A stretch of DNA of 64,000 nucleotides from Physcomitrium patens (Eukaryota > Streptophyta > Bryopsida > Funariales > Funariaceae): positions 1,312,976-1,376,975 of the forward strand of contig NC_037254.1 of the NCBI RefSeq assembly GCF_000002425.4, given 5' to 3'. The position numbers and the translations under genes were made by a program. The notes beneath the pieces were generated by a model that made no database searches, was not told the DNA's origin, and was given only the letters and a program-made list of their open reading frames with translations. This document shows, piece by piece, positions 33,826-43,726 of the stretch; the first letter of the stretch is position 1, and every line of letters begins with the position of its first letter.

Positions 33826-36800
33826 TCAGCATTGCCTTAAATCTAAGACTTCTTCCACTTCAAACTCTTCATTATTGTCTACTTCTATAGGAGGAGGTGG
33901 AGCTTGTCTTCTTCTTGATATGTCCACTATCTTGTATGGTTCAAAAAGAGACACATGGAATACTGGATGGATTTTCATTGACTCTGGTAGAAATAAACGA
34001 TATGCAACTGGATTGATTTGTGCAGAAATAGAAAATGGTCTAAGACTTCGATAGTCCAACATGTCACAAGGACGAGTGGTCTTGATATTGCGATGAAGTA
34101 ACCATACCTTATCATCCATGTAGAATGGTAGTTGTTCATTTTGATAGACATCCGCATTGACCTTTTGTTGTTCTTGAGCTTCTTTTAACTTTGCCTTCAT
34201 CGTTGCATGTAGCTCTGACAAATGAATTGCCAAATCTTTCACAGCAGGATTATTAACTTTTGAAAAGTCAAAAGTATCAAGTCGTGGATGATAATCATAA
34301 TTAGCAAAGAAAGGTGTTTGTTTTGTAGAAGAATGTATCGTGTTATTGTAAACAAATTCTGCCAATGGCAAAAGAATTGTCAAATTATCTTGTTGGTAGT
34401 TAATGGTACATCTTAAATATTGCTCCAAAACTTGATTAATACGCTTCATTTGTCCATCGGTTTGAGGTTGGAATACCAAAGATAATTTTATATCTAATTT
34501 TAGAATCTTGAAAAGATTCTACCAAAATCTTGATACCAATTGAGTTCCCCTATCTGATATAATATCCTTGGATAATCCATGATAGCGATAAATATTGTCA
34601 AGAAAGAGCTTAGCTGTTTCTTTACATGTGATAGATTTTGTACATAGTATAAAATGTGCCATCTTGGTAAAACGATCCACTGTCACGAATATAGAGTCAT
34701 AAGAACTTGAGATTGGAAGATCTATGATGAAATCCATAGAAATAGAAGACCATAGTTGTTCTGGAATGGGTAATGGTTGAAAAAGTCCATAAAGTCAATG
34801 AGAAGGAGTTTTTGATCTTGAGCAAACATCACAAGATTGTACAAAATCTTTGACTGCTTTCCACATTTGTGGCTACCAAAAATCCCTAAATATTAGTTCC
34901 AAAGTTTTATTGTATCCAAAATGTCTTGCTGCTGGAAAGACATGACGAGCTTGAAGAACACGTAATTGAGCTTCACCTTCTGGAACATATAGGCCTCTCT
35001 CAAAATATAGTAGATTCTTCTTCAATTCAAACTTGGAAGTATGATGAGACTTTGAAGGATTTCTCTTCATATCACGAATAAGAGAATCAGAAGACACATT
35101 TGACTGAACTTCCTTAATGAAAGTTGAATCAACAGTTAGTGTTGATTTCATTGCTCAAAGATGAAGATGCTCTGGTTTCAAGAGAATTGTTCATTGTTGA
35201 TCAAAAGCAACATCTTCTTCCTTTGGTGAAAGATAAGATCGTCTAGAGAGTGCATCTGACAAACCTTGTTGTTTTCCGAGTTGATAAGTGAACTTGAATT
35301 CAAATCTTGATATAGTCATATTCCAACAAGCTTGGCGACAATTCAAAACACGTGCTGACATAAAATATTCAAGGTTCTTATAATCCGTATACATTGTGAT
35401 TGGATTAGAAGCACCTTGTAGATAATGGCACCATTTTTAAAATGAATCCATGATTGCAAGAAGTTCCTTGTCATGGATCTCGTAGTTGATCTTGATTACT
35501 GAAAATTTTTTAGAATGAAAAGCTATTAGGTGAAGTTTATCATTTGTTTCTATTTGTGACACTAAGGCACCCAAAGCAAAGTCTGATGCGTATGTTTCCA
35601 TAAAAAATGGCTTAGAAAAATCGACGCAATACAAATTTGGTGCAAAAACAAAGGCTGTCTTCAAAGCTTCAAATGCTACTTCTACTTCTTGATTCCATTT
35701 AAGTTTGTCTTTGCAAGTCAAATGTATAAGTAGAGTTGTAACTTGAGAGAAGTCTTTCATAAAGATCCGATAGTAGTTGACAAATCCCAAAAAGCATTGG
35801 ACATTTCTTACTGTTTTTAGGATCTTTCAATCCATAATAGTTTGAACTTTCTTAGGATCCATCATAAGTCCATCATTTGAAATGATGTATCCTAAGAAGT
35901 CGAATTGAAGAGTGTAAAATATACACTTTTCTATCTTGGCATAGAGTCCTGCATCTCTTAGTTTTTGTAATACTTCATGTTCACCAAGAACATAAAGTTC
36001 ATGTTCTTCTGGGTTCTTAGAATAGATTAAGATGTCATCTAGATAACAAATAATAAAATCATCTAAAAACTCTCGAAAGACATCATTCATTAGATGTTGG
36101 AATGCTGTTGGTGCATTTGTAAGTCCAAAAGGCATGACATTGTATTCAAAATGTCCATACCTCGTTCAAAACACAGTCTTCCATTCATCTCCTTCTTTGA
36201 TGCATACCAAATTGTATATTCGCTGTAGATCTATTTTTGTATAGATCTTACCTTGATTCAACTGATCAAGAAGTCTAGATATCAAAGGTAGTGGATACAT
36301 ATTTTTGATAGTGATTTTATTGAGTCTTCGATAATAAAAACATATCTGCAATGATCCATCTTTTTTCTTCACAAATAAAATTGGAGCTCCTATTGGAGAT
36401 TTGGAATGGCGTATGAAGTTCTTGGCCAAATTCTCTTCAATATATTCCTTGAATTCAGTCCACTCATTTTGAGATAAATTGTAGATTGGTCCAAATGGCG
36501 GTTGTGCTCGTTCTTAAAGGTCAATTAAGCAGTCATAGGAACGATATTGTGAAAGAGTATCTACATTCTTTTTCTCAAATACATCTTTAAAATCTTGATA
36601 TTGGCTTGGAATGCCACTTGAAGTCTTTCCAACAATAGAAACAAGTATGGCATAAATGACACAAGGTGTTCTTTCTTTTGCAGTATGTAAGAAAGCACTT
36701 GTACTTACAAATATAGGTTTAATTATACTAGATTTATGACTTTTTACTTGATTAACTACACTCTTAGTTATACTTTTAGAAAAGTCAAGACTACGAGAAG

Positions 36801-37189
36801 TCCAATCTATTTTAGGATTATATTTTTTTAGCCATGATAAACCTAAAATGATTGGATTAGAAGTAGATCTAATGATATTAAATATTATAAAGCTACTATG
36901 ACCATTAGTTACTATTTCTATAGGAAAGATTTCATGAGTAACATCTCTTGAAGACAACGGATGACTATCTATGACTCCTACATGAACAGGTTTAGTTTTT
37001 TTTTATTAAAAATATGCTATGTCTTTTAGCAAATTTTTCATCTAAGAAACATGCTGAGGCTCCTAAATCTAGCAAGGTAGAGGCTTTGAGATGTTTAGAT
37101 CCTAGAATAACATTTATCATAAAACATAGAGAGGGTTCTGAGGAGATGATAGGACCTTCATTAGACATTGTACAAGGTTCCAACCGCAT
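33826..37189 (-). pseudogene. pol: Element E pol remnant
   Basis: Minus strand in order: protease (36514-37189), RT (36166-36429 and 35827-36135; YLDDILIYS kept), RNase H (35437-35790) and linker (35191-35394), integrase zinc region (34873-35151), core (34519-34737; DRGTQ kept) and C-terminus with GPF-like module and start of the chromodomain (33826-34479). Blocks are separated by stops and small frame changes. RT has gained a short in-frame duplication-like insert after EEHELYV (LGEHEV). Confidence 0.9.
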
Positions 37190-37709
37190 GGTCCTTATTG
37201 TAGCTAGACAAATTCGTTTTCTGACATGCTATCTTTTTTGATCGTCGTACTCCTCATATTATGGTTACATCGCTTCTTTAGACAATGTTGAGCAATGTAG
37301 TACTATTATGGTTTTCAGCAAAGTTAGATTCATTGGTATGCTTCAATGCTGAAAGAAGCATACCAATGAATCTAACTTGCGATCCTGAAGTTGGATAGCT
37401 TTGGGATTGAAGTTCAATCACAAGTTGTACTTGATTGATAAATCCTCGAAACTTGGATCTGGTACCATCAAACTTCTTAGTTAGGATAATTCTTGGTTCT
37501 CTAACAATGGAAGGGCATTCTACTATAGGAGAAGGGACATGATTTGGTGCAGATGTTGAAGCAGCTCTAATCATTTCTATATCTTTACTTCTTGCCAATC
37601 TTGTTGCTCCTTGTGGTGGTAAATTGAGTTGATGCATCGCAAGCATTAACTCCATCAATTGTTCTTGCATTTGTGCCATTGCATTCTTCATTTGAACAAG
37701 TTCTGCCAT
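37190..37709 (-). pseudogene. gag: Element E gag, central part deleted
   Basis: Gag starts at ATG 37709 (MAELVQMKNAMAQMQEQL) and follows gag of G to about residue 118 (SQVRFIG). It then runs into a fold-back repeat at 37322-37379. Beyond it only the knuckle region is recognisable (about 37200-37300), so roughly 550 bp of the capsid region are missing relative to G. Confidence 0.85.
37322..37379. repeat. 24-bp perfect inverted repeat at gag deletion of element E
   Basis: Arms 37322-37345 and 37356-37379 are exact reverse complements with a 10-nt spacer (AATGCTGAAA). The right arm is normal E gag; the left arm is an inverted copy placed where the deleted segment should be. Confidence 0.9.
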
Positions 37710-37795
37710 GATAACACTTAGAAAAGAGAAGATGTCTAATATCGCTCAAGACAAATAGAAAATTGGACTTGAGAACAAAGAAAATACTAAAGACA

Positions 37796-37905
37796 ATATC
37801 AATTTAAAAGAGGGTAATCCACAACTTCTAATATGCTTGTGTCTTATCAAAAAAAATGGATAATCCATTCTTAATTAAGATTAGACAAAGCTCTTATATT
37901 ATAGG
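37796..37905 (-). repeat. Leader unit of element E
   Basis: One copy of the leader unit of G on the minus strand, with GGATTATCC/GGATTACCC-type motifs at both internal places. The pairing ends have drifted. Confidence 0.6.
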
Positions 37906-37908
37906 TGT

Positions 37909-37919
37909 ACTCTTGTCAA
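37909..37919 (-). promoter_or_regulatory. Self-complementary primer site of element E
   Basis: On the minus strand TTGACAAGAGT, 2 nt from the LTR. The 5' LTR start region (38096-38106) reads ACTCTTATCAA, one transition from perfect complement; the 3' LTR keeps the perfect form. The TATA box ends at 38137, 31 nt from the predicted start. Confidence 0.65.
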
Positions 37920-37921
37920 TT

Positions 37922-38482
37922 TGTCAAAGACAAGAATATGATAAAGTCAAATAAACAAGTGAGACTTCTCTCATAGAAAGATGAAAAAATAGAAATAACT
38001 TGATATATATATATTAAGAAAGAAATTGGAATGGCTATTGCCAAAAGCCAAGAAAACTAGAGACCCTTGAAACTAGACTGGAAGCAAGAAAGGAGTTGAT
38101 AAGAGTGAAGAAGGCTTCATTCTTGTCTCTATATATACTATCTAAGTAGGGGCTACATGGCGACGTTCTATAGGACCTCCAATATGTGTTGACTTTGTAG
38201 GATACATGCCTTGACTTACAAGGCAAGTTTTTCTACGTGTGGCCTATATAGTTAACTTGGTCTTCAAGCTAAGAACATGTGTGGCATATGGCGAACTTGT
38301 TGACCATATTTCTAATCCCAAAAAGTTAATTAAAGACACATATAAAGTCAAAGTAGCATCTATAAAGCTTCTAGAAAGCTTTCATATTAAATACTATAGA
38401 ATTAACTTATTTTTATCTATTTTTACTTACTTCTACCTATTTATATATGTAATAATTGGCTTACATGCATATGTCCATGATA
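37922..38482 (-). repeat. 5' LTR of element E
   Basis: TGTCAAAGACAAG ... GTCCATGATA, homologous to 32576-33132 and followed by CTTTA. Confidence 0.9.
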
Positions 38483-39290
38483 CTTTATAATAAAATCAAT
38501 TGCATGACTCAATGTTTGAGGATCAAGTAAATTGATCATTAATTTTTTTAGTTTATATTATAATCCATAAAAAAATTTGCTAATGAGTGCAACATCATCT
38601 CACTTAATATGAATGGCAAGTTGTCAAAATTGTGAAGCATACAATATTACAAATTGATTTCTTTACTGCAAAATATGGATCTTATTTGTTGTAACATGAA
38701 CTACATCATGTTTTTCATATATAGATTGAAACTTTATAAAAAAAAGCTTTGAAATTGTTCAATATTGGATCATGCTATCTAAGAATAGATGAAAACCATA
38801 ATAACACAGAATCAAAAAGTAGTGTTCTAATAAATCTGACTTGTGATTTTGGAATTGGATAGCTTTGGAGTTGAAGTTCAATTACCAATTATATTTTATT
38901 GATGAATCTTTGAAACTTTAATCTTGTACTATTAAACTTCTTAAGTAAAGAATTTTTTTGTTCGATAGCACTTGAATGATATTTTATTATAAGAAAAGAG
39001 ACATGATTTGGTACTAATATTGAAGTAGCTCCAATCATCTCTATATCTCCACTTTCTATCATTCTTATTCTTCTTTGTGGTGGTAAATTGAATTGATGCA
39101 TTGCAAGCATTAGTTCCGTCAATTATTCTTGTATTTGTACTATTGTACTCTCTATTTCAACAAGCTTTGTCATAATAATACTTAAAAGAAAAGAGATGTC
39201 TAATATTACTTAAGACAAGTAATAAAAAATGAAGTTGAGAATAAAAAAAATATTAAAAATAATATTAAATTAGAAAAAAGTAATCCAAAA
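38483..39290 (-). pseudogene. gag: Element D gag N-terminal part
   Basis: The minus strand aligns with gag of G from its start region (39122-39175; LMLAMHQFNLPPQ) to the segment matching DPQTLSQAIDF near 38500-38530. Many stops and A/T-biased changes. The remainder of gag is at 32412-32575. Confidence 0.8.
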
Positions 39291-39387
39291 CTTTTAATAT
39301 ATTTATGTCTTATCAAGACAAAGAAGTAATCTACTCTTGATCAAGAAAAGACAAAGCTTTGATATTATAAATGTACTCTTATTAATT

Positions 39388-39934
39388 TATCAAGAACAAG
39401 AATTTGATGAAAGCAAATAAATAAGTAAGACTTTTTCAATGAAGAATGACAAAATAGAAATAAGGAAGTATGTTTATTAAAAAAAAATTGGAATGACTAT
39501 TGCCAAAAGACAAAAAAACTAGAAACCCTTAAAATTAGACTAGAAAGAAAAAAATAATTGACAAGAGTGAAGAAGGCTTCATTATTGCCTCTATATATAC
39601 TATCTACGTAAGAACTATATGGCAACGTTCTATAAGACCTCTAAAATGTGTTGACTTTGCACGACATATATCTTAATTTGCAAGGCAAGTTTTTTATATA
39701 GATGCCACATAGTTAATCTGTTTTATAAGCTATCAATACATGAGACATGTGGGCAATTTGTTGACTAATCTTCTAATCTATCAATCAACTAAAAACTCAT
39801 GTAAAGTGAAAAAAAATGTCTATAAGCTTCTAAGAAGCTTTCTTAGAAGATATTATAAAATTAATCTATTTTTATCTACTTCTATTTATTCATATTACAT
39901 AGGTAATAATTATAGTATATATATATCTATGACA
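39388..39934 (-). repeat. 5' LTR of element D
   Basis: Starts TATCAAGAACAAG (TG drifted to TA) and ends TCTATGACA; followed by TAATT, the right-hand target duplication. The primer site (39375-39385) reads TTAATAAGAGT on the minus strand, two transitions from the family site. The start region at 39558-39568 still reads as the family consensus. Confidence 0.83.
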
Positions 39935-42325
39935 TAATTATACCAATGATTGAATACTCGCAATTCATAATAGATAGAAGAGAAGATAAAGTCAATCCTA
40001 CACTATGTTAGAAACATGTGGAAAAGCTTATTCAATTCACTCACACTTTCTATAATATCAATCTAATTGTTGGCATATATAGCAAGTACATGCAAAGGCC
40101 TCAAATCTTTGATTTGAAAGCAATCAAACAAACCTAGAGATATCATAATAGTACATGGGATGAAATAAACTTCTTTGTAAAAAAAGAAAAACCAACTGTC
40201 ACAAGTTATATAAATTTTGATAATGTTAGAAATACTAAAAAAAGATGGCCAAAAATAGGTTTTATTTTTTAAGTTGGCAACAATTCAATCTCTTGGCACC
40301 TAAAGCACTAACCAATTCTATCACTATTGAGTATAGATGCTAAATACATATCACTATTTGTCTAAATCAACACATTATTGCCAAATCTTAAGATCAAACA
40401 AAAAATCTCCATCATTATCTTCTATGATAATGAAAGCTCCATTAACTAAGTCATTATCTAGTATTTCACCAACAAAGAAAGGACATTTCAACATACTATT
40501 ATTACTCAAGAGAGACAATCAAGAACAAAGAGATCCAAGCTCTCTTCAAACCTTCATGCAAAGAACAAATTGATGTGTTTACAAAGTCACTAAGCAAATT
40601 TAAAGAAAATCTATACTTAATAAGTACCAAACTTATAGGTGCTTCATCATTAGATCAACTAGTATTGTAGCATAGCCAATTTTTATTAAATTACTACAAA
40701 CTAGAACAAAATATATCTACTTCTTCTCTACTCCAAAAAAACCTTGAATTTTGCTTGAATTTTTCTCCACAGAATCCCTTCACATCCTTTTCACAATCTC
40801 TCTAAGATAAATAGATACCTAGGTGGTACTTCCATCGAACGGCATAGAATTTGGAAGAACGACTTTGGAAGAACGATGGAGCTGTGTTGAGGAGAGTGAG
40901 TGCTGCACAATTACGACGTGGTCAACAACAGCTGTCCTCGTCCAACTCCCCAAGTGCTACGATTATTCTCTGTGCCGATGATGATGCGAGATTTTGATCT
41001 GTGCATATCATGATCTGGCTCCCCAACCATGTCAGATTCCACGATGCTTCTCGCAGCGATGGCATCGGTGGTGTTGACCAGACCAGTTCATCGAAACATG
41101 TCATGGAGGTGAGGAGGAGGATAGATTGGTAGCCACGCTTTTCATTACCAGGCTCTGAAATTCGTATCATCGCATGGTGCTGTTCAATCTTGACAACAGC
41201 CTCAGAGGAGATCGACGGAGTGAACAAGTGTGGGATACTTACTGAAACACACACACACACACACACAAAAACCCCCTTTTTCCGTGACTGATCCACGTCT
41301 ACAAGCAGAAATGAGTATGCCGTTGTTGCCAAATTTGGAAGTTAGGGAGACCTCGGTCTTGTTACAGTTACCGTTACTTCGTCGACGTACTACTGCTCTT
41401 GGTCTGTGTGCCCATTAATCATAGTTGTGGTTTTGTTAAGGAGATCCGCGTAGGGAGGATTGAACCAGAGAAACAGAAGCAAAACTGCACTTGTGGGTGT
41501 AGGGGTGCGGAGGATTTCTGTAGGAAGCCACAAGGAAGATCTGGACGGCCATGCTATGACTAGCCGTTGGAGCTGCCAAGCCTGGTGGATTGAACCACCA
41601 ATGAAGTCCTCACTGAATTTTAGCTCTCGATCTCAGTCAGCGATCAAGCTGAATCTTTTGCATCTTTCTCTAAGGCATCGCAACCACCACGTGTGCTGCC
41701 CGTGTCCTCCTCTTCATCCTCATCTCCTCGAATCACATTTTAACCATTCCTTCCTTACCTCCCCATTCCAGGTCAATCACTAGACAATCATGATGTAATT
41801 CCTCCCGCTTCCCTGGTGATTTGGACTCACGCTTTCTTTCCTGATATATTTGTCGTTTTGGAAATATATTGCAGCTCGTTAACTGCAACGCTTAAAAAAA
41901 TATAGTTAGAAGCGGAGCGGAGAAGGGGAACTTATTTTTTTGTCAACAGATTGCCAGATGGCGAGAAAAGCTGGTTTGGATTTGTGACAATTGACGTTGA
42001 TCGAAGATTCGATTACTGAGAAACTCACTCAACAAAGTTGGGTGGAATGCTTGCCGAAGTGACATCTTCTCCCTCAACCAATAGCATCTTATCACCAGGG
42101 AAGCTAAAAAAAATATCTAGTCAATCTAGGAACGAAACGAGGCGGAACACCACCTAACTGAACAGGCCAGAGGAGCTGCCAATCACTGAAGGACACTCTT
42201 GCGAATCTTTCTTTTGCTAGACCTGTCAAAGCACGGTTGGCATCCACGAATGTATGCCACAGTATGCACTGTGCGCAAGTTAGCAGGAGGTTCTTAGGTT
42301 GGAGCTTGTAAGGGTTTCTTGAGTC
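39935..42325. other. Flank of the nest and upstream region of the malate dehydrogenase gene
   Basis: 39935-40750 is AT-rich with no gene I can support. From about 40800 the base composition rises, suggesting gene-associated DNA. Notable are an (AC)9-type repeat at about 41250-41267 and a G-box (CACGTG, 41688-41693), 633 bp upstream of the malate dehydrogenase ATG; light-responsive plant genes often carry such boxes. No start site could be fixed, and an upstream untranslated exon cannot be excluded. Confidence 0.45.
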
Positions 42326-43726
42326 ATGGACGTGAAGACCATGGCTCAAGCTGCAGGGAAATTGGTTTCTCCTGCAGCTGATAGCGTGAACAGCAATAGG
42401 TTTCCGAAGGTTGAGAGTAAGGCAGTTGGAAACGTGTTATCTAGTTCGTTTCGTGGTCGTAGGTTGGTGACTAGTATTCCCGTGAAATTTGTGGAGACGC
42501 CCCAGCATTTGCAGAGCAGACGAGGTGTGATCGCTTACTCTGCTCCTGCCACGGCCAAGAAACCTGTGAATGAGCCCGCGAAGACTGCGAATAGCGTTGC
42601 AGAGAGTCAGAAGGACGGGCAATGCTTCGGCGTGTTCTGCGTAACCTATGATTTGAATGAGAGCGAGAGACCCAAGACATGGAAGAAGATGGTGCGCGTC
42701 GCCGTATCGGGAGCCGCCGGCATGATTTCCAACCACTTGCTGTTCAAGCTTGCCTCTGGGGAAGTATTCGGCCAAGACCAGCCCATTGCGCTGAACCTCC
42801 TGGGGTCGGAGAGGTCTAGGGGAGCTCTGGAGGGAGTGGCTATGGAGTTGGAGGATTCTCTGTTTCCTTTGTTGAGGGAAGTGAACATTGGAATTGAAGC
42901 CGAGGAAGTCTTCGTCGACGCAGATTGGGCGCTACTCATTGGCGCCAAACCTCGGGGCCCAGGCATGGAGCGAGCAGATTTGCTCGACATCAATGGGCAA
43001 ATCTTCGCGGAGCAAGGGAAGGCTTTGAACAAAGTGGCGAGTCCAGACGTGAAGGTTCTGGTGGTGGGTAACCCGTGCAACACGAATGCGCTCATTGCGC
43101 TGAAGAACGCGCCCCGTCTCAACCCTCGGAATTTCCACGCCCTCACCAGGTTGGACGAGAACCGAGCCAAGTGCCAGTTAGCTCTCAAGGCTGGTGTTTT
43201 CTACGACCACGTTTCCAACGTGACCATCTGGGGCAATCACTCTACCACCCAAGTCCCCGACTTCCTGAACGCTAGAATACTGGGAGCGAGCGCGGTGGAC
43301 GTGATCCAGGACGAGAATTGGCTCAAAGAAGAGTTCACTCCGCGAGTGCAGACGCGAGGTGGGGCGCTTATCCAGAAATGGGGCCGATCCTCCGCCGCCT
43401 CCACGGCCGTGTCGATAGCAGACGCCATCAAGTCGCTCGTCACCCCGACTCCAGAGGGGGACTGGTTCTCATCCGGCGTGTACACGAACGGCAACCCTTA
43501 CGGCATCGCTGAGGATCTTATCTTCAGCATGCCGTGCCGCTCCACTGGGGACGGAAACTGGGAACTGGTCACCGACTGCTATGTGGACGACTACTTACGC
43601 GACCGCATCAGGAAGAGCGAGGATGAGCTGATTGCGGAGAAGAAGTGTGTTTCGCATCTCATCGGCGCCCCGAATGGTGTCTGTGAGCTTCCCGACGGTG
43701 ACACTATGTTGCCCGGTGAGCAGTAA
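42326..43726 (+). CDS. Chloroplast NADP-dependent malate dehydrogenase, intronless
   Basis: 466 aa, reducing oxaloacetate to malate with NADPH in the chloroplast stroma (malate valve). Residues 1 to about 85, Ser/Ala/Val/Arg-rich, look like a transit peptide. The nucleotide fold starts GAAGMI (129-134), with NADP-type LLGSERS (158-164). Substrate and catalytic parts are [21 protein letters not shown] and GNHSTTQ with His305. Both redox pairs are present: C100/C105 (CFGVFC) and C441/C453 before the tail ending MLPGEQ, so thioredoxin control is expected. Length is usual for the plant enzyme. The frame is uninterrupted, whereas angiosperm genes have many introns. GC content is far above the surroundings. 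The ATG chosen gives a normal transit peptide. Confidence 0.95.
   Translation: MDVKTMAQAAGKLVSPAADSVNSNRFPKVESKAVGNVLSSSFRGRRLVTSIPVKFVETPQHLQSRRGVIAYSAPATAKKPVNEPAKTANSVAESQKDGQCFGVFCVTYDLNESERPKTWKKMVRVAVSGAAGMISNHLLFKLASGEVFGQDQPIALNLLGSERSRGALEGVAMELEDSLFPLLREVNIGIEAEEVFVDADWALLIGAKPRGPGMERADLLDINGQIFAEQGKALNKVASPDVKVLVVGNPCNTNALIALKNAPRLNPRNFHALTRLDENRAKCQLALKAGVFYDHVSNVTIWGNHSTTQVPDFLNARILGASAVDVIQDENWLKEEFTPRVQTRGGALIQKWGRSSAASTAVSIADAIKSLVTPTPEGDWFSSGVYTNGNPYGIAEDLIFSMPCRSTGDGNWELVTDCYVDDYLRDRIRKSEDELIAEKKCVSHLIGAPNGVCELPDGDTMLPGEQ

Larger units (their letters stand above)
32576..38482 (-). mobile_element. Element E: chromodomain gypsy element, minus strand
   Basis: LTRs 32576-33132 and 37922-38482 with perfect target duplication CTTTA (32571-32575 and 38483-38487). 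It belongs to the same family as G: same primer site, gag start MAELVQMK, pol order and ORF3. It is more decayed, with several stops in pol, a large gag deletion marked by a fold-back repeat, and an ORF3 cut by a frame break. Inserted in gag of element D. Confidence 0.93.
7903..39934 (-). mobile_element. Element D: old chromoviral gypsy element, shell of the nested cluster
   Basis: Two related LTRs (7903-8411 and 39388-39934), flanked by TGATT on the left and TAATT on the right, delimit one minus-strand element blown up to 32 kb by later insertions. From 5' to 3' on the minus strand its own sequence is: LTR, leader, gag (39290-38483), [E], gag end (32575-32412), [G], knuckle/protease/RT start (26033-24949), [B with C], [solo LTR], RT/RNase H (10081-8774), an internal deletion, ORF3 remnant (8773-8412), LTR. 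Junctions were checked by aligning the flanks with intact relatives G and E. All coding parts are decayed. Confidence 0.85.

Noticed and set aside
40337..40573. 78-codon plus-strand ORF
   Set aside because: Ser/Lys/Leu-rich with no domain, repeat match or start context that I can support. The surrounding DNA is AT-rich.
40922..41332. 136-codon minus-strand ORF upstream of the malate dehydrogenase gene
   Set aside because: Its N-terminal part is the Val-Cys translation of the (AC)n repeat and the rest has no recognisable domain. It lies in the likely promoter region.
42326..43726. GC-rich intronless gene as bacterial contamination or recent transfer
   Set aside because: It has a plant-type transit peptide and both regulatory Cys pairs (C100/C105, C441/C453) of the chloroplast enzyme. 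Bacterial malate dehydrogenases lack them.
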